Of a DNA stretch of 64,000 bases, positions 26,784 to 35,810 are shown piece after piece. A program made the translations under genes and the position numbers. The notes under the pieces were generated by a model that ran no database searches, was not told the DNA's origin, and saw only the letters and a program-made list of their open reading frames with translations. Origin of the DNA: Haloarcula sp. CBA1129 (GTDB lineage Archaea; Halobacteriota; Halobacteria; Halobacteriales; Haloarculaceae); contig NZ_RKSM01000001.1 of NCBI RefSeq assembly GCF_008729015.1, positions 2,356,001-2,420,000 of the forward strand. The letters are read 5' to 3'. Numbering within the stretch: the first letter of the stretch is position 1; every line of letters starts with the position of its first letter.

Positions 26784-27623
26784 TCAGAACGCGTCATCGT
26801 TTTGATCAGCTCGAACCTGAATGTAGGCGTCCGTAATTACGGCGAGGCTGAACGCCTGCACTGGCGCGTTTAGCACCATCGACGCGACCTGTAGAACAGA
26901 CTGGGACGGCAGGTCGAACGTGCCGGGCAGGACCATCGAGATGACGGACGCCGTCGCAGGAATGCCCGGAACGATACCGAGAAGCGCCAGAATGAACAGC
27001 AGGACGATTATTTGGGCCGGAGCGTCCATGAATCGCGCGACAGCGTGTTTGAGCGTCTCGACGTACCCGCCGTCGTACAGGGCAATCGCCTGCAGCAGGT
27101 AGACGAGTGCAAGGCCGACGACCAGAGAGGCGAGCACGCTACCGAGCGACGCGACGAGACTTAGTATAACCTGTCCGTTGAGTTGGAAAAACGTCGAGCT
27201 CATCGAGATTGCGAACATCACGATTGCGATGCCGCCACCGAGGACAGCCGTCATCACGGCACGCTCCGACGCGTTGTCGCTCCTGATTTCGCTCTGGTCT
27301 GCGAACAGCCGGATACCCCAGAACTTGACAAGCTGTCCGAGCACGAGGAACACCAGCAGCAACACCACGGCGACTGGAGCCGCCAGATCAAGGCTGAACG
27401 GCCCGACGAAATCTGTCATCGAAAACCCCGGGCCGCCCGCCCCGGCAGAGCCGCTGGGGCTGCCCTGCGGCATCAACTCGTCGAACAGCAATCCCATTAC
27501 CGACGAACTTGCGACAGTGTTTCCGAGGCTGTACAGGAGAAAAACGCCCATGACCAGAAGGCCGCTTTCGCTGGTTACATCGTCGATACCGCGCCGTAAC
27601 GCGTCGCCGGTATGGAGGGCCAT
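26784..27623 (-). CDS. Polytopic membrane protein, second of a paralogous pair
   Basis: Protein of 279 residues with about six membrane helices and a Gly/Ser/Pro-rich external loop (about 52-70, GSPSGSAGAGGPGFSM) that its neighbour lacks. It shares the N-terminal amphipathic segment and the overall helix order with the downstream gene. TTTATATTTT (27644-27653, minus strand) lies about 25 bases before the start, so it has its own leaderless promoter, separate from its paralogue's. No catalytic motif is visible. Function unknown. Confidence 0.7.
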   Translation of the reverse strand: MALHTGDALRRGIDDVTSESGLLVMGVFLLYSLGNTVASSSVMGLLFDELMPQGSPSGSAGAGGPGFSMTDFVGPFSLDLAAPVAVVLLLVFLVLGQLVKFWGIRLFADQSEIRSDNASERAVMTAVLGGGIAIVMFAISMSSTFFQLNGQVILSLVASLGSVLASLVVGLALVYLLQAIALYDGGYVETLKHAVARFMDAPAQIIVLLFILALLGIVPGIPATASVISMVLPGTFDLPSQSVLQVASMVLNAPVQAFSLAVITDAYIQVRADQNDDAF

Positions 27624-27695
27624 ATCTTCAGTCGCTCTCCGGGAAAATATAAAACTAGTCGAAGCGAAGGCCCCGACAGCAGTGGGGGTGTATCG

Positions 27696-28112
27696 CTACG
27701 GCCAGTCGTCGCGCTCCTCGTCTTCGTCGGTTGTCGCGTCCGGCGTCTCCGGTTCGCCGAGGTCCCAGTCGGCCGCCTCCGCGGCCTGCGTGACGGGGAG
27801 GTACTCCCAGCCCGCCGTCTCAGCGAGGGCGGCGTCGTCGTCGTTAGCGCCGACGAAGACGTGCCGGTCAGTGTCGAACTGCTCTTTGACGTTTTCGAGG
27901 CTCTCCTCACGACCGCGCGGGCCGGAGAAGAAGTCTTGCCGGATACGGTGTTTCCGGGTGAAGTTCGTCACGACGTAGGTGGGCTGTTCGGAGATGACGC
28001 CGACGTACTCGGACCACTGGCGCGCGTCGTTGAACACGCTGTCCGGATAGGCCAGTTGCTTGAGAGCGTCGAGGTCGAACGCGAGGGTCATATCGCCGCT
28101 GCCGCCATCCAT
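27696..28112 (-). CDS. Conserved haloarchaeal protein of unknown function
   Basis: Protein of 138 residues; an internal ATG at 28091 is the alternative start. The folded part runs from MTLAFDLDALKQLAYPDSVF to about residue 110, with alternating strands and helices (YVGVISEQPTYVVTNFTRKHRIRQDFFSGPRG, HVFVGANDDDAALAETAGWEYLPV), suggesting a small alpha/beta domain. The last 25 residues are acidic and low in complexity. No known catalytic motif is seen. It is followed closely by the membrane protein pair but not obviously in an operon. Confidence 0.6.
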   Translation of the reverse strand: MDGGSGDMTLAFDLDALKQLAYPDSVFNDARQWSEYVGVISEQPTYVVTNFTRKHRIRQDFFSGPRGREESLENVKEQFDTDRHVFVGANDDDAALAETAGWEYLPVTQAAEAADWDLGEPETPDATTDEDEERDDWP

Positions 28113-28135
28113 ACGCGACTCTCCGCTTTAGGGCG

Positions 28136-28141
28136 AAAAAA
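28136..28141 (-). terminator. T-tract terminator downstream of the 65-70 residue gene
   Basis: Six A on the plus strand give a T6 run for minus-strand transcripts, 24 bases after the stop codon at 28165. Archaeal termination relies on such T-runs. Confidence 0.45.
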
Positions 28142-28164
28142 GAGCGTCGTTCTCCCGCTGGCAG

Positions 28165-28386
28165 TTACTCGCGGTGCTGGTCCTGTTCGGCGAGGCGCTC
28201 GGCTTCCGCCTGTATCTCATCCATCTCGCTGGCCGCCTGCGCGTCGCTCTGACCGTGGCTGTAGTTGACTGACGAGTCGAGCAGCGACCCGGCAAAGACG
28301 CTGTCGTCCGACGGGTCGGCCTCGTCCGGGTTGCCGGATCCGCTTCCGGTGAGCCAAGCGACCAGCCGGTGGAGGGCATCACGCAT
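28165..28386 (-). CDS. Small acidic conserved protein
   Basis: Protein of 73 residues from the ATG at 28386; a GTG at 28404 would add six. A short amphipathic N-terminal helix (MRDALHRLVAWLTG) precedes an acidic flexible segment, then a helix DAQAASEMDEIQAEAERLAEQ. No Cys or catalytic pattern is present. It lies 48 bases downstream of the flavoprotein gene on the same strand and may share its transcript. Function unknown. Confidence 0.5.
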   Translation of the reverse strand: MRDALHRLVAWLTGSGSGNPDEADPSDDSVFAGSLLDSSVNYSHGQSDAQAASEMDEIQAEAERLAEQDQHRE

Positions 28387-28434
28387 ATGCGTCGCTACGT
28401 CCACAACGCGTAAAAATATCGGTGTCGGCGAGCC

Positions 28435-29685
28435 TTATTCGGCCGGCGCGGGTGTCTGTGCCTTCACTTCTTCGAGGTCCACTTCCTTCTCCAGTAGCAG
28501 TTCCTTCTGCTCTGCAACTTGGCGCTCCTCGCGGATGAGCTGTTTGAACGCCGACTGCTGTGAGAGGTCGCCGATCAGCACGCCGCCGATGAGCTGGCCG
28601 TTCTCGAAGGCGAGACGCCGCCACTCGCTGTCGGAGTACTTCCGTTCGGCCTCGTCGTCGCCACGAGTCGGGTGCCCGAACGAGAGGAACGGGAAGTCAA
28701 AGTGCGTGATGGAGTACGAGGAAACCCAGCGGAACTCCTTCTCTTCGGCGTCGGCGACCATGTTCGTTCCGGCGACCGATCCCTGCTCCTTGGCCGAGCC
28801 CCACGCGCCGTTTTGCGCCTGTGAGTTCAGGATAGTGTCGTAGAACTGCGTGAGGTCGCCCGCAGCGTAGATGTCCTCGATGTTGGTCTGCATATATTCG
28901 TCGACGACAACGCCGTCATCGAGTTCGAGCCCCGTCCCGTTGAGGAACTCGGTGTTGAAGTCCAGACCGATGGCGACGCCGGCCCACTCGCCGTCGTAGT
29001 GGTTGCCGTCGGGGTCGACCGCGCCCGTGACGTGGCCGTCGTCGTCGACTTCGAAGTGGTCGACGCCGGACTCGAAGACGGGTTCGACGCCGTTCTCTTC
29101 GAGCGCCTCGTGGATGATCTCCGCACCGTCCTCCGAGAGCGCGTAGCGCCACCAGCGGTTGCCACGCATCAGGTACTTCGCGTCGATTTCCTGTGCGGCA
29201 CAGACCGCCGCGAGATCGATACCGAGCAGACCCGCCCCGACGATGATGCCTTGGTCGGACTCGTCGGCGTGCTCGCGGATGCCACGGGCGTCTTGGAACG
29301 TCCAGAAGTGGTGGATGCCGTCGGCGTCGCTGTTCTCGACCGGCAGCTGTGCCGGCGTCCCGCCCGCTGCCACCAGCAGCTTGTCGTACTCGTAGGTGTC
29401 GCCCTCATGAGTCTCGATCTCGTGGGCGTCAGGGTCGATGTCCGTCACGTGGGTGTTCAGCTGGAGATCGATGTCGCGCTCGTCGTACCACTCCGGCTCG
29501 TGGATGGAAATCGGCGCTTCCGGCAGCTTCCCCTTGGCGAACTCCTTGATCAGAATCCGGTTGTACAGTGCCTCCCCCTCGTCGGTCAGGACTGTGACCG
29601 ACGCGTCCGGGTCCGCTTCCCGGATTGTCTCGGCTGCGGACGCACCCGCAATGCCGTCACCGATGATTACGTGCGACGTGCTCAT
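28435..29685 (-). CDS. FAD-dependent NAD(P)H oxidoreductase (rubredoxin/nitrite-reductase-type)
   Basis: Flavoprotein of 416 residues of the pyridine nucleotide-disulfide reductase fold without a redox Cys pair. It has the FAD motif GDGIAGASAAETI (9-21), LYNRILIKEFAKGK near 41 as in NirB/rubredoxin reductase N-termini, an NAD(P) motif GAGLLGIDLAAV (about 152), and the second FAD motif DIYAAGDLTQF (about 270). The last 45 residues form a charged helix (EERQVAEQKELLLEKEVDLEEVKAQ), an unusual possible coiled-coil tail. The electron acceptor is unknown; no ferredoxin or rubredoxin gene is adjacent. Confidence 0.82.
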   Translation of the reverse strand: MSTSHVIIGDGIAGASAAETIREADPDASVTVLTDEGEALYNRILIKEFAKGKLPEAPISIHEPEWYDERDIDLQLNTHVTDIDPDAHEIETHEGDTYEYDKLLVAAGGTPAQLPVENSDADGIHHFWTFQDARGIREHADESDQGIIVGAGLLGIDLAAVCAAQEIDAKYLMRGNRWWRYALSEDGAEIIHEALEENGVEPVFESGVDHFEVDDDGHVTGAVDPDGNHYDGEWAGVAIGLDFNTEFLNGTGLELDDGVVVDEYMQTNIEDIYAAGDLTQFYDTILNSQAQNGAWGSAKEQGSVAGTNMVADAEEKEFRWVSSYSITHFDFPFLSFGHPTRGDDEAERKYSDSEWRRLAFENGQLIGGVLIGDLSQQSAFKQLIREERQVAEQKELLLEKEVDLEEVKAQTPAPAE

Positions 29686-29816
29686 GTACGGCCGATACGA
29701 AATCGGGCCTAATGTGGATTGCTATCTGCGTATCGTTTGCGATAGCGAGATAGACACAGCTGAAGACGCCGATAGTCGAGGATTTGAAGGCGCTGGGGCC
29801 CGTATTCGCAATCGAA

Positions 29817-30425
29817 ATGAAAATCTACCAGAACCCGCGCCACTGGGCGAGCAAGAAGGCGCTGACCACACCCGGCGTCCGGTCGGTGGCCAACTACGGG
29901 CTGGTGAAACTCCACACCAAGATCTTCCTCGGGAAGGCCGACGAGGCCCACCGAGAGGAGCGCCGCGACCACCTCGATGACTTCTTCGACGCCACGATGG
30001 ACACGTACGTGGCTGCGCTGCAGGCAGACTACTCCGAGGCTGAGGCCCGAGAGATAACCCACATTCAGGCGAATTTCGACTTCTACAACCACGGCTGGAC
30101 GGAGATGATGGAGTTCCCGGCCGACGAACTCGAAGCCCACCACGAGCGGTACGCGGACTTCTTCGACACGCACGGCATCACCATCTCGGACCCGCTGGGG
30201 ACGTTCCGACCGGCCGGCGGTATCGCCGACGCGCCGTCGACGCCGGAGAAGCTTGACGAGCCGGAACACCCCCACGCCGTCGGTGGCTTCGCCGACGACG
30301 TCTACGTCGAAACCGAGGACGGCGAGATGATCGTCGGCGGCGGCCGCGAGGAGCCGGAGGACGTGAGTCCGGCCGACGCGCCGGTCCTTGACGAGGACGA
30401 CGTGGAAAACGCGGCCGGCGACTGA
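29817..30425 (+). CDS. Conserved haloarchaeal protein (DUF6149-like)
   Basis: Protein of 202 residues; I chose the ATG at 29817 because MKIYQNPRHWASKKALTTPG matches my memory of the family's N-terminus, and an upstream TTG would add 11 residues. The helical N-terminal two thirds include HIQANFDFYNHGWTEMMEFP, with conserved-looking His, Asn and Trp. The C-terminal third is acidic and Pro-rich, typical of halophile tails. No signal peptide. It is convergent with the PPOX-like gene. Function unknown. Confidence 0.65.
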   Translation: MKIYQNPRHWASKKALTTPGVRSVANYGLVKLHTKIFLGKADEAHREERRDHLDDFFDATMDTYVAALQADYSEAEAREITHIQANFDFYNHGWTEMMEFPADELEAHHERYADFFDTHGITISDPLGTFRPAGGIADAPSTPEKLDEPEHPHAVGGFADDVYVETEDGEMIVGGGREEPEDVSPADAPVLDEDDVENAAGD

Positions 30426-30530
30426 GTCGAGCGGCGGTCGGAAGTGTGTCTTTGCCGGTATCAGCAGCAATCACTGGAATCGGCCGACGGGTGGCCGGTC
30501 CGGAGAATATCGCTTCGAGAAACAGAACGC

Positions 30531-31889
30531 TCAGCGGCGGGCTTCGGAGAGCGGTGACTCGGAGCCTGTCGCCGCTGTGGGGCCGCGTGCGATCCGGTCG
30601 GCGCACTCGAACCCCGCGACGATGCCGCCGTTGAGCGAGCGCTCCGGGTACTGGGCCCGCGAGGCCATCCCGGCGTAGTAGAGGCCGTCCGCGACGGCGT
30701 CACCCAGATCGTACGGGATGACCATGTCCAGATAGCCGCGCTCGTAGACCGGCGCTGTCCGGGGGTTGCGACCCGTCCGGATCCAGTTGACTGCGTCGCG
30801 GTCGAACTCGGGGAAGAGCGATTCGATGCCCCCCAGCCACGTCTCGGCGACCTCGTCGTCGCTCTGTTGCCAGACGGCTTCGGACTCGTCCTGAATGTAT
30901 CGCGCGACGTACAGGAGATGTTCGCCGCCGTACCGCTCGGCAGAGACGAAGTTCGTGTGTTCGATGAGCGCGCCGAAGGGGGCCTCGTCGGCGATGTTCA
31001 GCCAGTACGTATCCAGCAGTGACTCCTCCATGCTGATGACCGAACACACCGTCCCTTGGAAGTCGATATCGCAGGTGTAACCCGTCAGCTCTTCTAGAAC
31101 GTTCGGCATCGTCGCGACGACGATGCCGTCGACTTCGTGGACCGCCGTCCCGGTTCCGTCGGTGGCCGTCAGCGACGAGACGGCCCCGCCGTTCGTATCG
31201 AGGTCAGTTACGCGCGTGCCCGTCGCGATGTTGTCACGGCCGACGGCGTCGGCCAGCGCGTCGAGCAATCTTCCGAACCCACCGTCGAAGTAGCCCAGAA
31301 TCTCACCGTTCAGGATGTCTCGCTCGCCGCGGAACTTGACCCGCCCGAGTAGCCACGCGGCGCTCACGTCGTCTTTCCGGTCGCCGAACTTCGCGTCCAG
31401 CAGCGGCTCGAAGAAATTCTCGTAGACGCCCCGCGTCGTGTGTTCGACGACGAACTCCTCGATGGGCACGTCCTCGAAGTCCTCCAGTCGCTCGTAGGTG
31501 TCGAAAGATGGGACGCCGCCGCGAACGTCGATGTCGAGGACGAGCATCCCCAACCGGAACGTGTCGTACAGCGAGAGATGGGGATACGAGAGAATCTCCC
31601 AAGGCTTGTCCATCGGGTGGACCACGCCGTCGACGTAGTAGGCGTTCTCCCCGATGTGCCACTCGACCGCGTCACCGAGGCCCAGTTCCTCGGCGAGTTC
31701 GACGATGGTTTCCTCGGATTTCGAGAGGTGATGATAGAACTTCTCGATGGGGTCACCAGCCGTCTCGTAGGTCGCTGCCAAGCCACCGAGGTCTTCACTG
31801 GCCTCGAACACACGAACCTCGTGACCACGTTGTTGGAGCCGGTACGCTGCCGAGAGGCCGGCGATACCGCCACCGACGACGCCAATCAT
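30531..31889 (-). CDS. NAD(P)/FAD-dependent oxidoreductase, protoporphyrinogen-oxidase-like
   Basis: Flavin amine oxidase-fold protein of 452 residues. The N-terminal dinucleotide motif is GGGIAGLSAAYRLQQRGHEVRVFEAS (about 6-31), followed by GGLAATY. A C-terminal motif NGGIVAGFECADR (about 422-434) contacts FAD. The middle is substrate domain, with GFGRLLDALADAVG. Relatives include UDP-galactopyranose mutases, PPOX and carotenoid desaturases, so the substrate is open. It starts 11 bases after the stop of the 7TM kinase gene on the same strand, indicating one operon. That pairing suggests, but does not show, sensor-controlled flavin chemistry. Confidence 0.8.
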   Translation of the reverse strand: MIGVVGGGIAGLSAAYRLQQRGHEVRVFEASEDLGGLAATYETAGDPIEKFYHHLSKSEETIVELAEELGLGDAVEWHIGENAYYVDGVVHPMDKPWEILSYPHLSLYDTFRLGMLVLDIDVRGGVPSFDTYERLEDFEDVPIEEFVVEHTTRGVYENFFEPLLDAKFGDRKDDVSAAWLLGRVKFRGERDILNGEILGYFDGGFGRLLDALADAVGRDNIATGTRVTDLDTNGGAVSSLTATDGTGTAVHEVDGIVVATMPNVLEELTGYTCDIDFQGTVCSVISMEESLLDTYWLNIADEAPFGALIEHTNFVSAERYGGEHLLYVARYIQDESEAVWQQSDDEVAETWLGGIESLFPEFDRDAVNWIRTGRNPRTAPVYERGYLDMVIPYDLGDAVADGLYYAGMASRAQYPERSLNGGIVAGFECADRIARGPTAATGSESPLSEARR

Positions 31890-31900
31890 ACCCCGACGTA

Positions 31901-34129
31901 TCAGTGGTTGTGGGATTTAGTTTGCGCTTCGGTCGCCACCGTCTCTGTTTCGTCGGGCTGATTATCGGCTTCCGCCTCATCGGCTGTCACCGCCTGCTGG
32001 AATTCGAGGACGGCGACCGTCCCAGTCGGGTGGTTGTCTTCGAACCAGAGCGTCCCGCTGTACAGCTCCATCATGACCGAGACGAAGTAGAGGCCGAAGC
32101 CGCCGGCGGTCTGGTCGGGTGAGAGCCCGCGTTCGAACACCGTCGTCTTCAGTTCGTCGCTCATTCCGGGGCCGTCGTCGGCGATGCGGACCTGCAGCCA
32201 GTCGCTGGCCTGCTGGACCGAGACCGTCACTTGCGGGATGTCGGCGTCGTTGTGGTCGACCGCGTTCCGGAGGATGCTCAGGAGGACCTCTTCGAGCAGT
32301 TCGTTCGCCTGCACGCTGTAGTTCCTGTCCAGCTCACAGGAAACCGACACCGAGTCGTACTCGGCCCGGAGCGACTCAGTTGCGCGACGGAGCGTGGCAT
32401 TGAGGTCGACGGCGTCTAACCGCTCAGCTTCACTCGCCGTCACCGTGTTGTTGATGTCGCGTATCGTTTCGCTCATCTCCGTGAGCTTCCCACACCAGTC
32501 GCTGATGCTGTCGAGATGCCGCCGTTTCGACCGCGGCACGTCGTTTCTGATGTGCTCCGCGCGGCCGCGGATGACGACCATCGCGTTGTGCAGCGAGTGT
32601 CTGAGGACGCCGTTGAAGAACTCGATCTGCTCGCGGCGTCGCTGGACCGAGCTACGGCTCTGGCGGAGTTCGCGCTCGCGCTCGACCTGATCGAGGGCCA
32701 CCTGTGTCGTCTGTGCGAGAATCGCGGCGTATCGCCTGTCTTCCGTGGCGAAGGTGTCGTCGTACGACGTAACGGCCATCACGCCATGGGAGCCAAGCGG
32801 CAGCATAAGCGCATTGTCAAGCGGGCCGAGCCCATCTCGGTCCAGCGAGACGGATTGTACCTCGCCGGTTTCGTAGGTCCGCCAGAGCTTGCTCTCGGGC
32901 TCGTCCGTCGGCGTGCCGTACAACAGTTGTTCCTCGACGTTATTTGCAATCGTCTCGCTGATGACGGTCGGTTCAAGAACCCTCTCGTCTTCGAGGAACA
33001 CGCCCGCCGCGTTCTGGTCGAGAACAGCCGTCGCGAACTCGACAGCCATCTCCGCGACTGCCTCGGCGGTCTCGGCCTCGATGAACTGCTGGGTCGCGGC
33101 CTGCAGCGATTCGAGTCGGTCCTGCCGTCGCTGCTGGCCGGTCACATCCCTGAGAACGACGAGCCGACCGCGTTCCGTCCCGGACTGGTCGGTGAGGCTC
33201 GTCGTCTGTGGGTTGTAGTACGTGAACGAATCACCGAACGAGAACACCTCGCCACGCTCGATGTGGTTCAAAAGTCCCGGAGCGAGGGTATCGAGTGACT
33301 CCCCGTCCGGGTCTGGATGCTCCAGTGCGCTAGCCGCCGCGGCGTTGTAATCGATGATGACACAGTCGTCGTTGAGAGCGATGACCGGGTCGGGAAGGTT
33401 GTCGACGAGGATGTCCCCCGACAGCGTCGTCACGGACAGCGACTCGTCCTTGAACAGTACCCAGCCGACGAACAGCACGTTCATCGAGAACGCCATCGGC
33501 GTGAAGTCGACGGCCGGGTGCGGCGTGTACCCGAAATCGTACAGCATGGCGATAAGCATCGGAAGGAGGGTTCCAATGATGATTGCCGAAGTCTGCCGCC
33601 GATAGATGTTCTGTGACCGAAACAGGAACTCGATCAGGAGCACATATCCGAGCAGTAACGGGACATAAGAGACTGCAAGAGTTGTTGTGTAGGCTGCTCC
33701 ACGCTGAACGGCGAACAGCGTCGCGCCGTTTTGAGTGATGGGGACGGCCGTTGCCGCAACGAAGCGTCCCTGGCCGACGAGCAGGAGCAACACGTCCGCG
33801 TTCGCCGCAAGCAAAAGCGGAGCGAGACGCGACGGACGGAGCCACGAGCGTCGACCGGTATAGACAAGCACGAAAACGGTCCAGAGGGCGACCAGCTGGG
33901 CCGATGTGGTCCGTGCCAGCACGTACACCGTTTCTGCAACGGACGGGTTGGTGGCGATGACCTGCCCGAGAGAGACAGCACACCAACACCCCCCGGCAAG
34001 CGCGAGCCAGCCGTACTGGCGTGCGCCGGGAGCATCTTGGTGTCGAGTGGCGATAACCGCAACTGCGAAGCTGATGAGTGCCCCACCCGCGTTCCCGAGG
34101 ATGGCGACCGTGGCGATGTCGACATCCAT
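31901..34129 (-). CDS. Membrane histidine kinase with 7TM sensor, PAS and GAF domains
   Basis: Kinase of 742 residues from the ATG at 34129; the longer open frame upstream overlaps thrB and is not real coding. Seven membrane helices (about 5-220, histidine-kinase 7TM type) are followed by PAS (about 240-330), a GAF-like domain (about 350-490), HisKA with FFNGVLRHSLHNAMVVI (about 530), and HATPase with LLSILRNAVDHND, DDGPGMS and GGFGLYF. The 7TM unit likely senses a membrane or extracellular signal. It is divergent from thrB and leads an apparent operon with the PPOX-like gene. Confidence 0.88.
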   Translation of the reverse strand: MDVDIATVAILGNAGGALISFAVAVIATRHQDAPGARQYGWLALAGGCWCAVSLGQVIATNPSVAETVYVLARTTSAQLVALWTVFVLVYTGRRSWLRPSRLAPLLLAANADVLLLLVGQGRFVAATAVPITQNGATLFAVQRGAAYTTTLAVSYVPLLLGYVLLIEFLFRSQNIYRRQTSAIIIGTLLPMLIAMLYDFGYTPHPAVDFTPMAFSMNVLFVGWVLFKDESLSVTTLSGDILVDNLPDPVIALNDDCVIIDYNAAAASALEHPDPDGESLDTLAPGLLNHIERGEVFSFGDSFTYYNPQTTSLTDQSGTERGRLVVLRDVTGQQRRQDRLESLQAATQQFIEAETAEAVAEMAVEFATAVLDQNAAGVFLEDERVLEPTVISETIANNVEEQLLYGTPTDEPESKLWRTYETGEVQSVSLDRDGLGPLDNALMLPLGSHGVMAVTSYDDTFATEDRRYAAILAQTTQVALDQVERERELRQSRSSVQRRREQIEFFNGVLRHSLHNAMVVIRGRAEHIRNDVPRSKRRHLDSISDWCGKLTEMSETIRDINNTVTASEAERLDAVDLNATLRRATESLRAEYDSVSVSCELDRNYSVQANELLEEVLLSILRNAVDHNDADIPQVTVSVQQASDWLQVRIADDGPGMSDELKTTVFERGLSPDQTAGGFGLYFVSVMMELYSGTLWFEDNHPTGTVAVLEFQQAVTADEAEADNQPDETETVATEAQTKSHNH

Positions 34130-34252
34130 ATCGATACCTATCCCAACGTCAAGTTTCCCAGTATTATGCCTTTGGGCCGCGTTCTCAGTACTGCGAAACG
34201 GCCACAGTGTCGGTTCGCTACCTTTTTGCCTACACTGCTGAAATTCCCGGGC

Positions 34253-35128
34253 ATGCTGACAGTCCGGGCGCCGGCTACCAGTGCGAACCTCGGGAGCGGC
34301 TTCGACGTGTTCGGCGTCGCACTGGAGCGTCCGGCCGACGTCGTCCGTCTGGAGAAAGCCGACCGGGTCACCATCGAGGTGACTGGCGCTGGCAGCCAGT
34401 ACATCCCAGAAGACCCCGACAAGAACACCGTCGGTGCTGTCGCTGACGCGCTCGATGCGCCGGCCCACATCCAGATCGACAAGGGCGTCCGTCCCGCGTC
34501 TGGGCTTGGCTCCTCCGCGGCCAGCGCCGCCGCGGCGGCCGTCGGGCTGAACGAACTGTACGACCGGGGCTACTCCCGCGAGGAACTGGTTCCCATCGCC
34601 GCCAAGGGCGAGGCCGTCGTTTCTGGCGACGCCCACGACGACAACGTCGCCCCCTCGATCATGGGCGGATTCACCATCGCGACCGAAAAGGGCGTCACGC
34701 AGGTCGACGCCGACATCCCGCTTGTCGCGTGTCTGCCCGATATCGTCGTGTCCACGCGGGACGCGCGCAACGTCGTCCCCGAAACCGCCCGCGTCGACCA
34801 GATGGTAGAGACAGTGGGTAACGCCGCGTCGCTGACGACGGGGATGCACCGCGACGACCCCGAACTCGTCGGTCGAGGGATGCACGACACTGTCGTGACG
34901 CCGGCCCGCGCGAAACTCATCGACGGCTACGAACAGGTCCGAGAGGCCGCCCTAGCGGCCGGTGCGACTGGCGTCACTATCTCCGGGGCCGGCCCGACCG
35001 TCATCGCCGCCTGCGCCGAGGCGGACCGCCGGCAGATTGCGAGCACGATGCTCGACGCCTTCGGCGAGCGCGGCGTCGACGCCCGCGTGTACCAGACTCG
35101 GATCGGCGGCGGAGCGGAAGTGTTCTAG
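34253..35128 (+). CDS. thrB: Homoserine kinase
   Basis: GHMP-family kinase of 291 residues. It starts MLTVRAPATSANLGSGFDVFG, the classic ThrB N-terminus. The ATP-binding motif 2 is PASGLGSSAASAAAAAVGL (about 82-100), and the C-terminal motif 3 is TGVTISGAGPTVIAACA (about 238-254). It phosphorylates homoserine for threonine synthesis in the cytoplasm. No thrC or hom neighbour is present. It is divergent from the 7TM kinase, with 123 bases between start codons. Confidence 0.93.
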   Translation: MLTVRAPATSANLGSGFDVFGVALERPADVVRLEKADRVTIEVTGAGSQYIPEDPDKNTVGAVADALDAPAHIQIDKGVRPASGLGSSAASAAAAAVGLNELYDRGYSREELVPIAAKGEAVVSGDAHDDNVAPSIMGGFTIATEKGVTQVDADIPLVACLPDIVVSTRDARNVVPETARVDQMVETVGNAASLTTGMHRDDPELVGRGMHDTVVTPARAKLIDGYEQVREAALAAGATGVTISGAGPTVIAACAEADRRQIASTMLDAFGERGVDARVYQTRIGGGAEVF

Positions 35129-35261
35129 AGCGGGCGTTCGGTACGTCGCCGTCGTACTGTTTCGAACAGCCAGCAAGCCCTGTGGGTATCGACTGGCAAC
35201 TCAGTTACCGAGCGGGACCTGCTGGCTCTTTGCGTCCGCTACAACAACACGAAGGACAGCA

Positions 35262-35705
35262 CTATCCACCCTGAACGTACTCGTTGCGCACGTCGCGCAA
35301 CACCTCCTCGGCGTGGCCTTTCGGGTCCGGCTCGTAGACTGACGTGACTTCGCCGTCGGCCAGTACGAACGTCCGACGGGCCGTCCGGCCGCCACTGGTG
35401 TCCACGCCAAACGCGTCGGCGACGGACCCATCGGGGTCGGCGAGCAGGTCGTACAGCAGGCCCTCCGCCTCGGCGAACTCGTCGTGGGTCGCCACGTCGT
35501 CCATCGAGACACCGTAGACGGTGATGCCTCCCTCACGGAACTGCGGGAGGTGGTCTTGGAACTCGCGGGCCTCGATGGTACAGCCGCTGGTGAAGTCCTC
35601 GGGATAGAAAAACAGCACCGTCGGTTCCTCAAAGTCGGGCGAGACGGGTTCGCCGAACTGGTTCTGTGCGCTGATGTCGGGCGCGGGTGCTCCGGGTTCG
35701 AGCAT
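35262..35705 (-). CDS. Peroxiredoxin (BCP/PrxQ family, 1-Cys type)
   Basis: Thiol peroxidase of 147 residues. The active-site segment [15 protein letters not shown] places the peroxidatic Cys at 42. In two-Cys PrxQ/BCP proteins a resolving Cys follows five residues later; here that position is Arg, and no other Cys exists in the protein. It must therefore be reduced by an external thiol. It removes hydrogen or organic peroxides in the cytosol. It is convergent with thrB and divergent from adk. Confidence 0.9.
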   Translation of the reverse strand: MLEPGAPAPDISAQNQFGEPVSPDFEEPTVLFFYPEDFTSGCTIEAREFQDHLPQFREGGITVYGVSMDDVATHDEFAEAEGLLYDLLADPDGSVADAFGVDTSGGRTARRTFVLADGEVTSVYEPDPKGHAEEVLRDVRNEYVQGG

Positions 35706-35810
35706 TACCCGACATCAGACCGGAGCACCTACACGCCTTTGGGTGGCGGCAGCACGTCCCGACGGCAGGATTTGGACAACCATTTAACCGACCCCTTAGA
35801 AACCCTGCCC

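Noticed and set aside
33731-34252. Upstream 174 codons of the frame ending in thrB
   Set aside because: Charged and low in complexity, lying antisense to the kinase; the ThrB N-terminus MLTVRAPATSANLG starts at 34253.
34130-34885. N-terminal 252 residues of the 994-residue frame that ends in the 7TM kinase
   Set aside because: It overlaps thrB antisense. The kinase begins at the ATG at 34129 with its first membrane helix.
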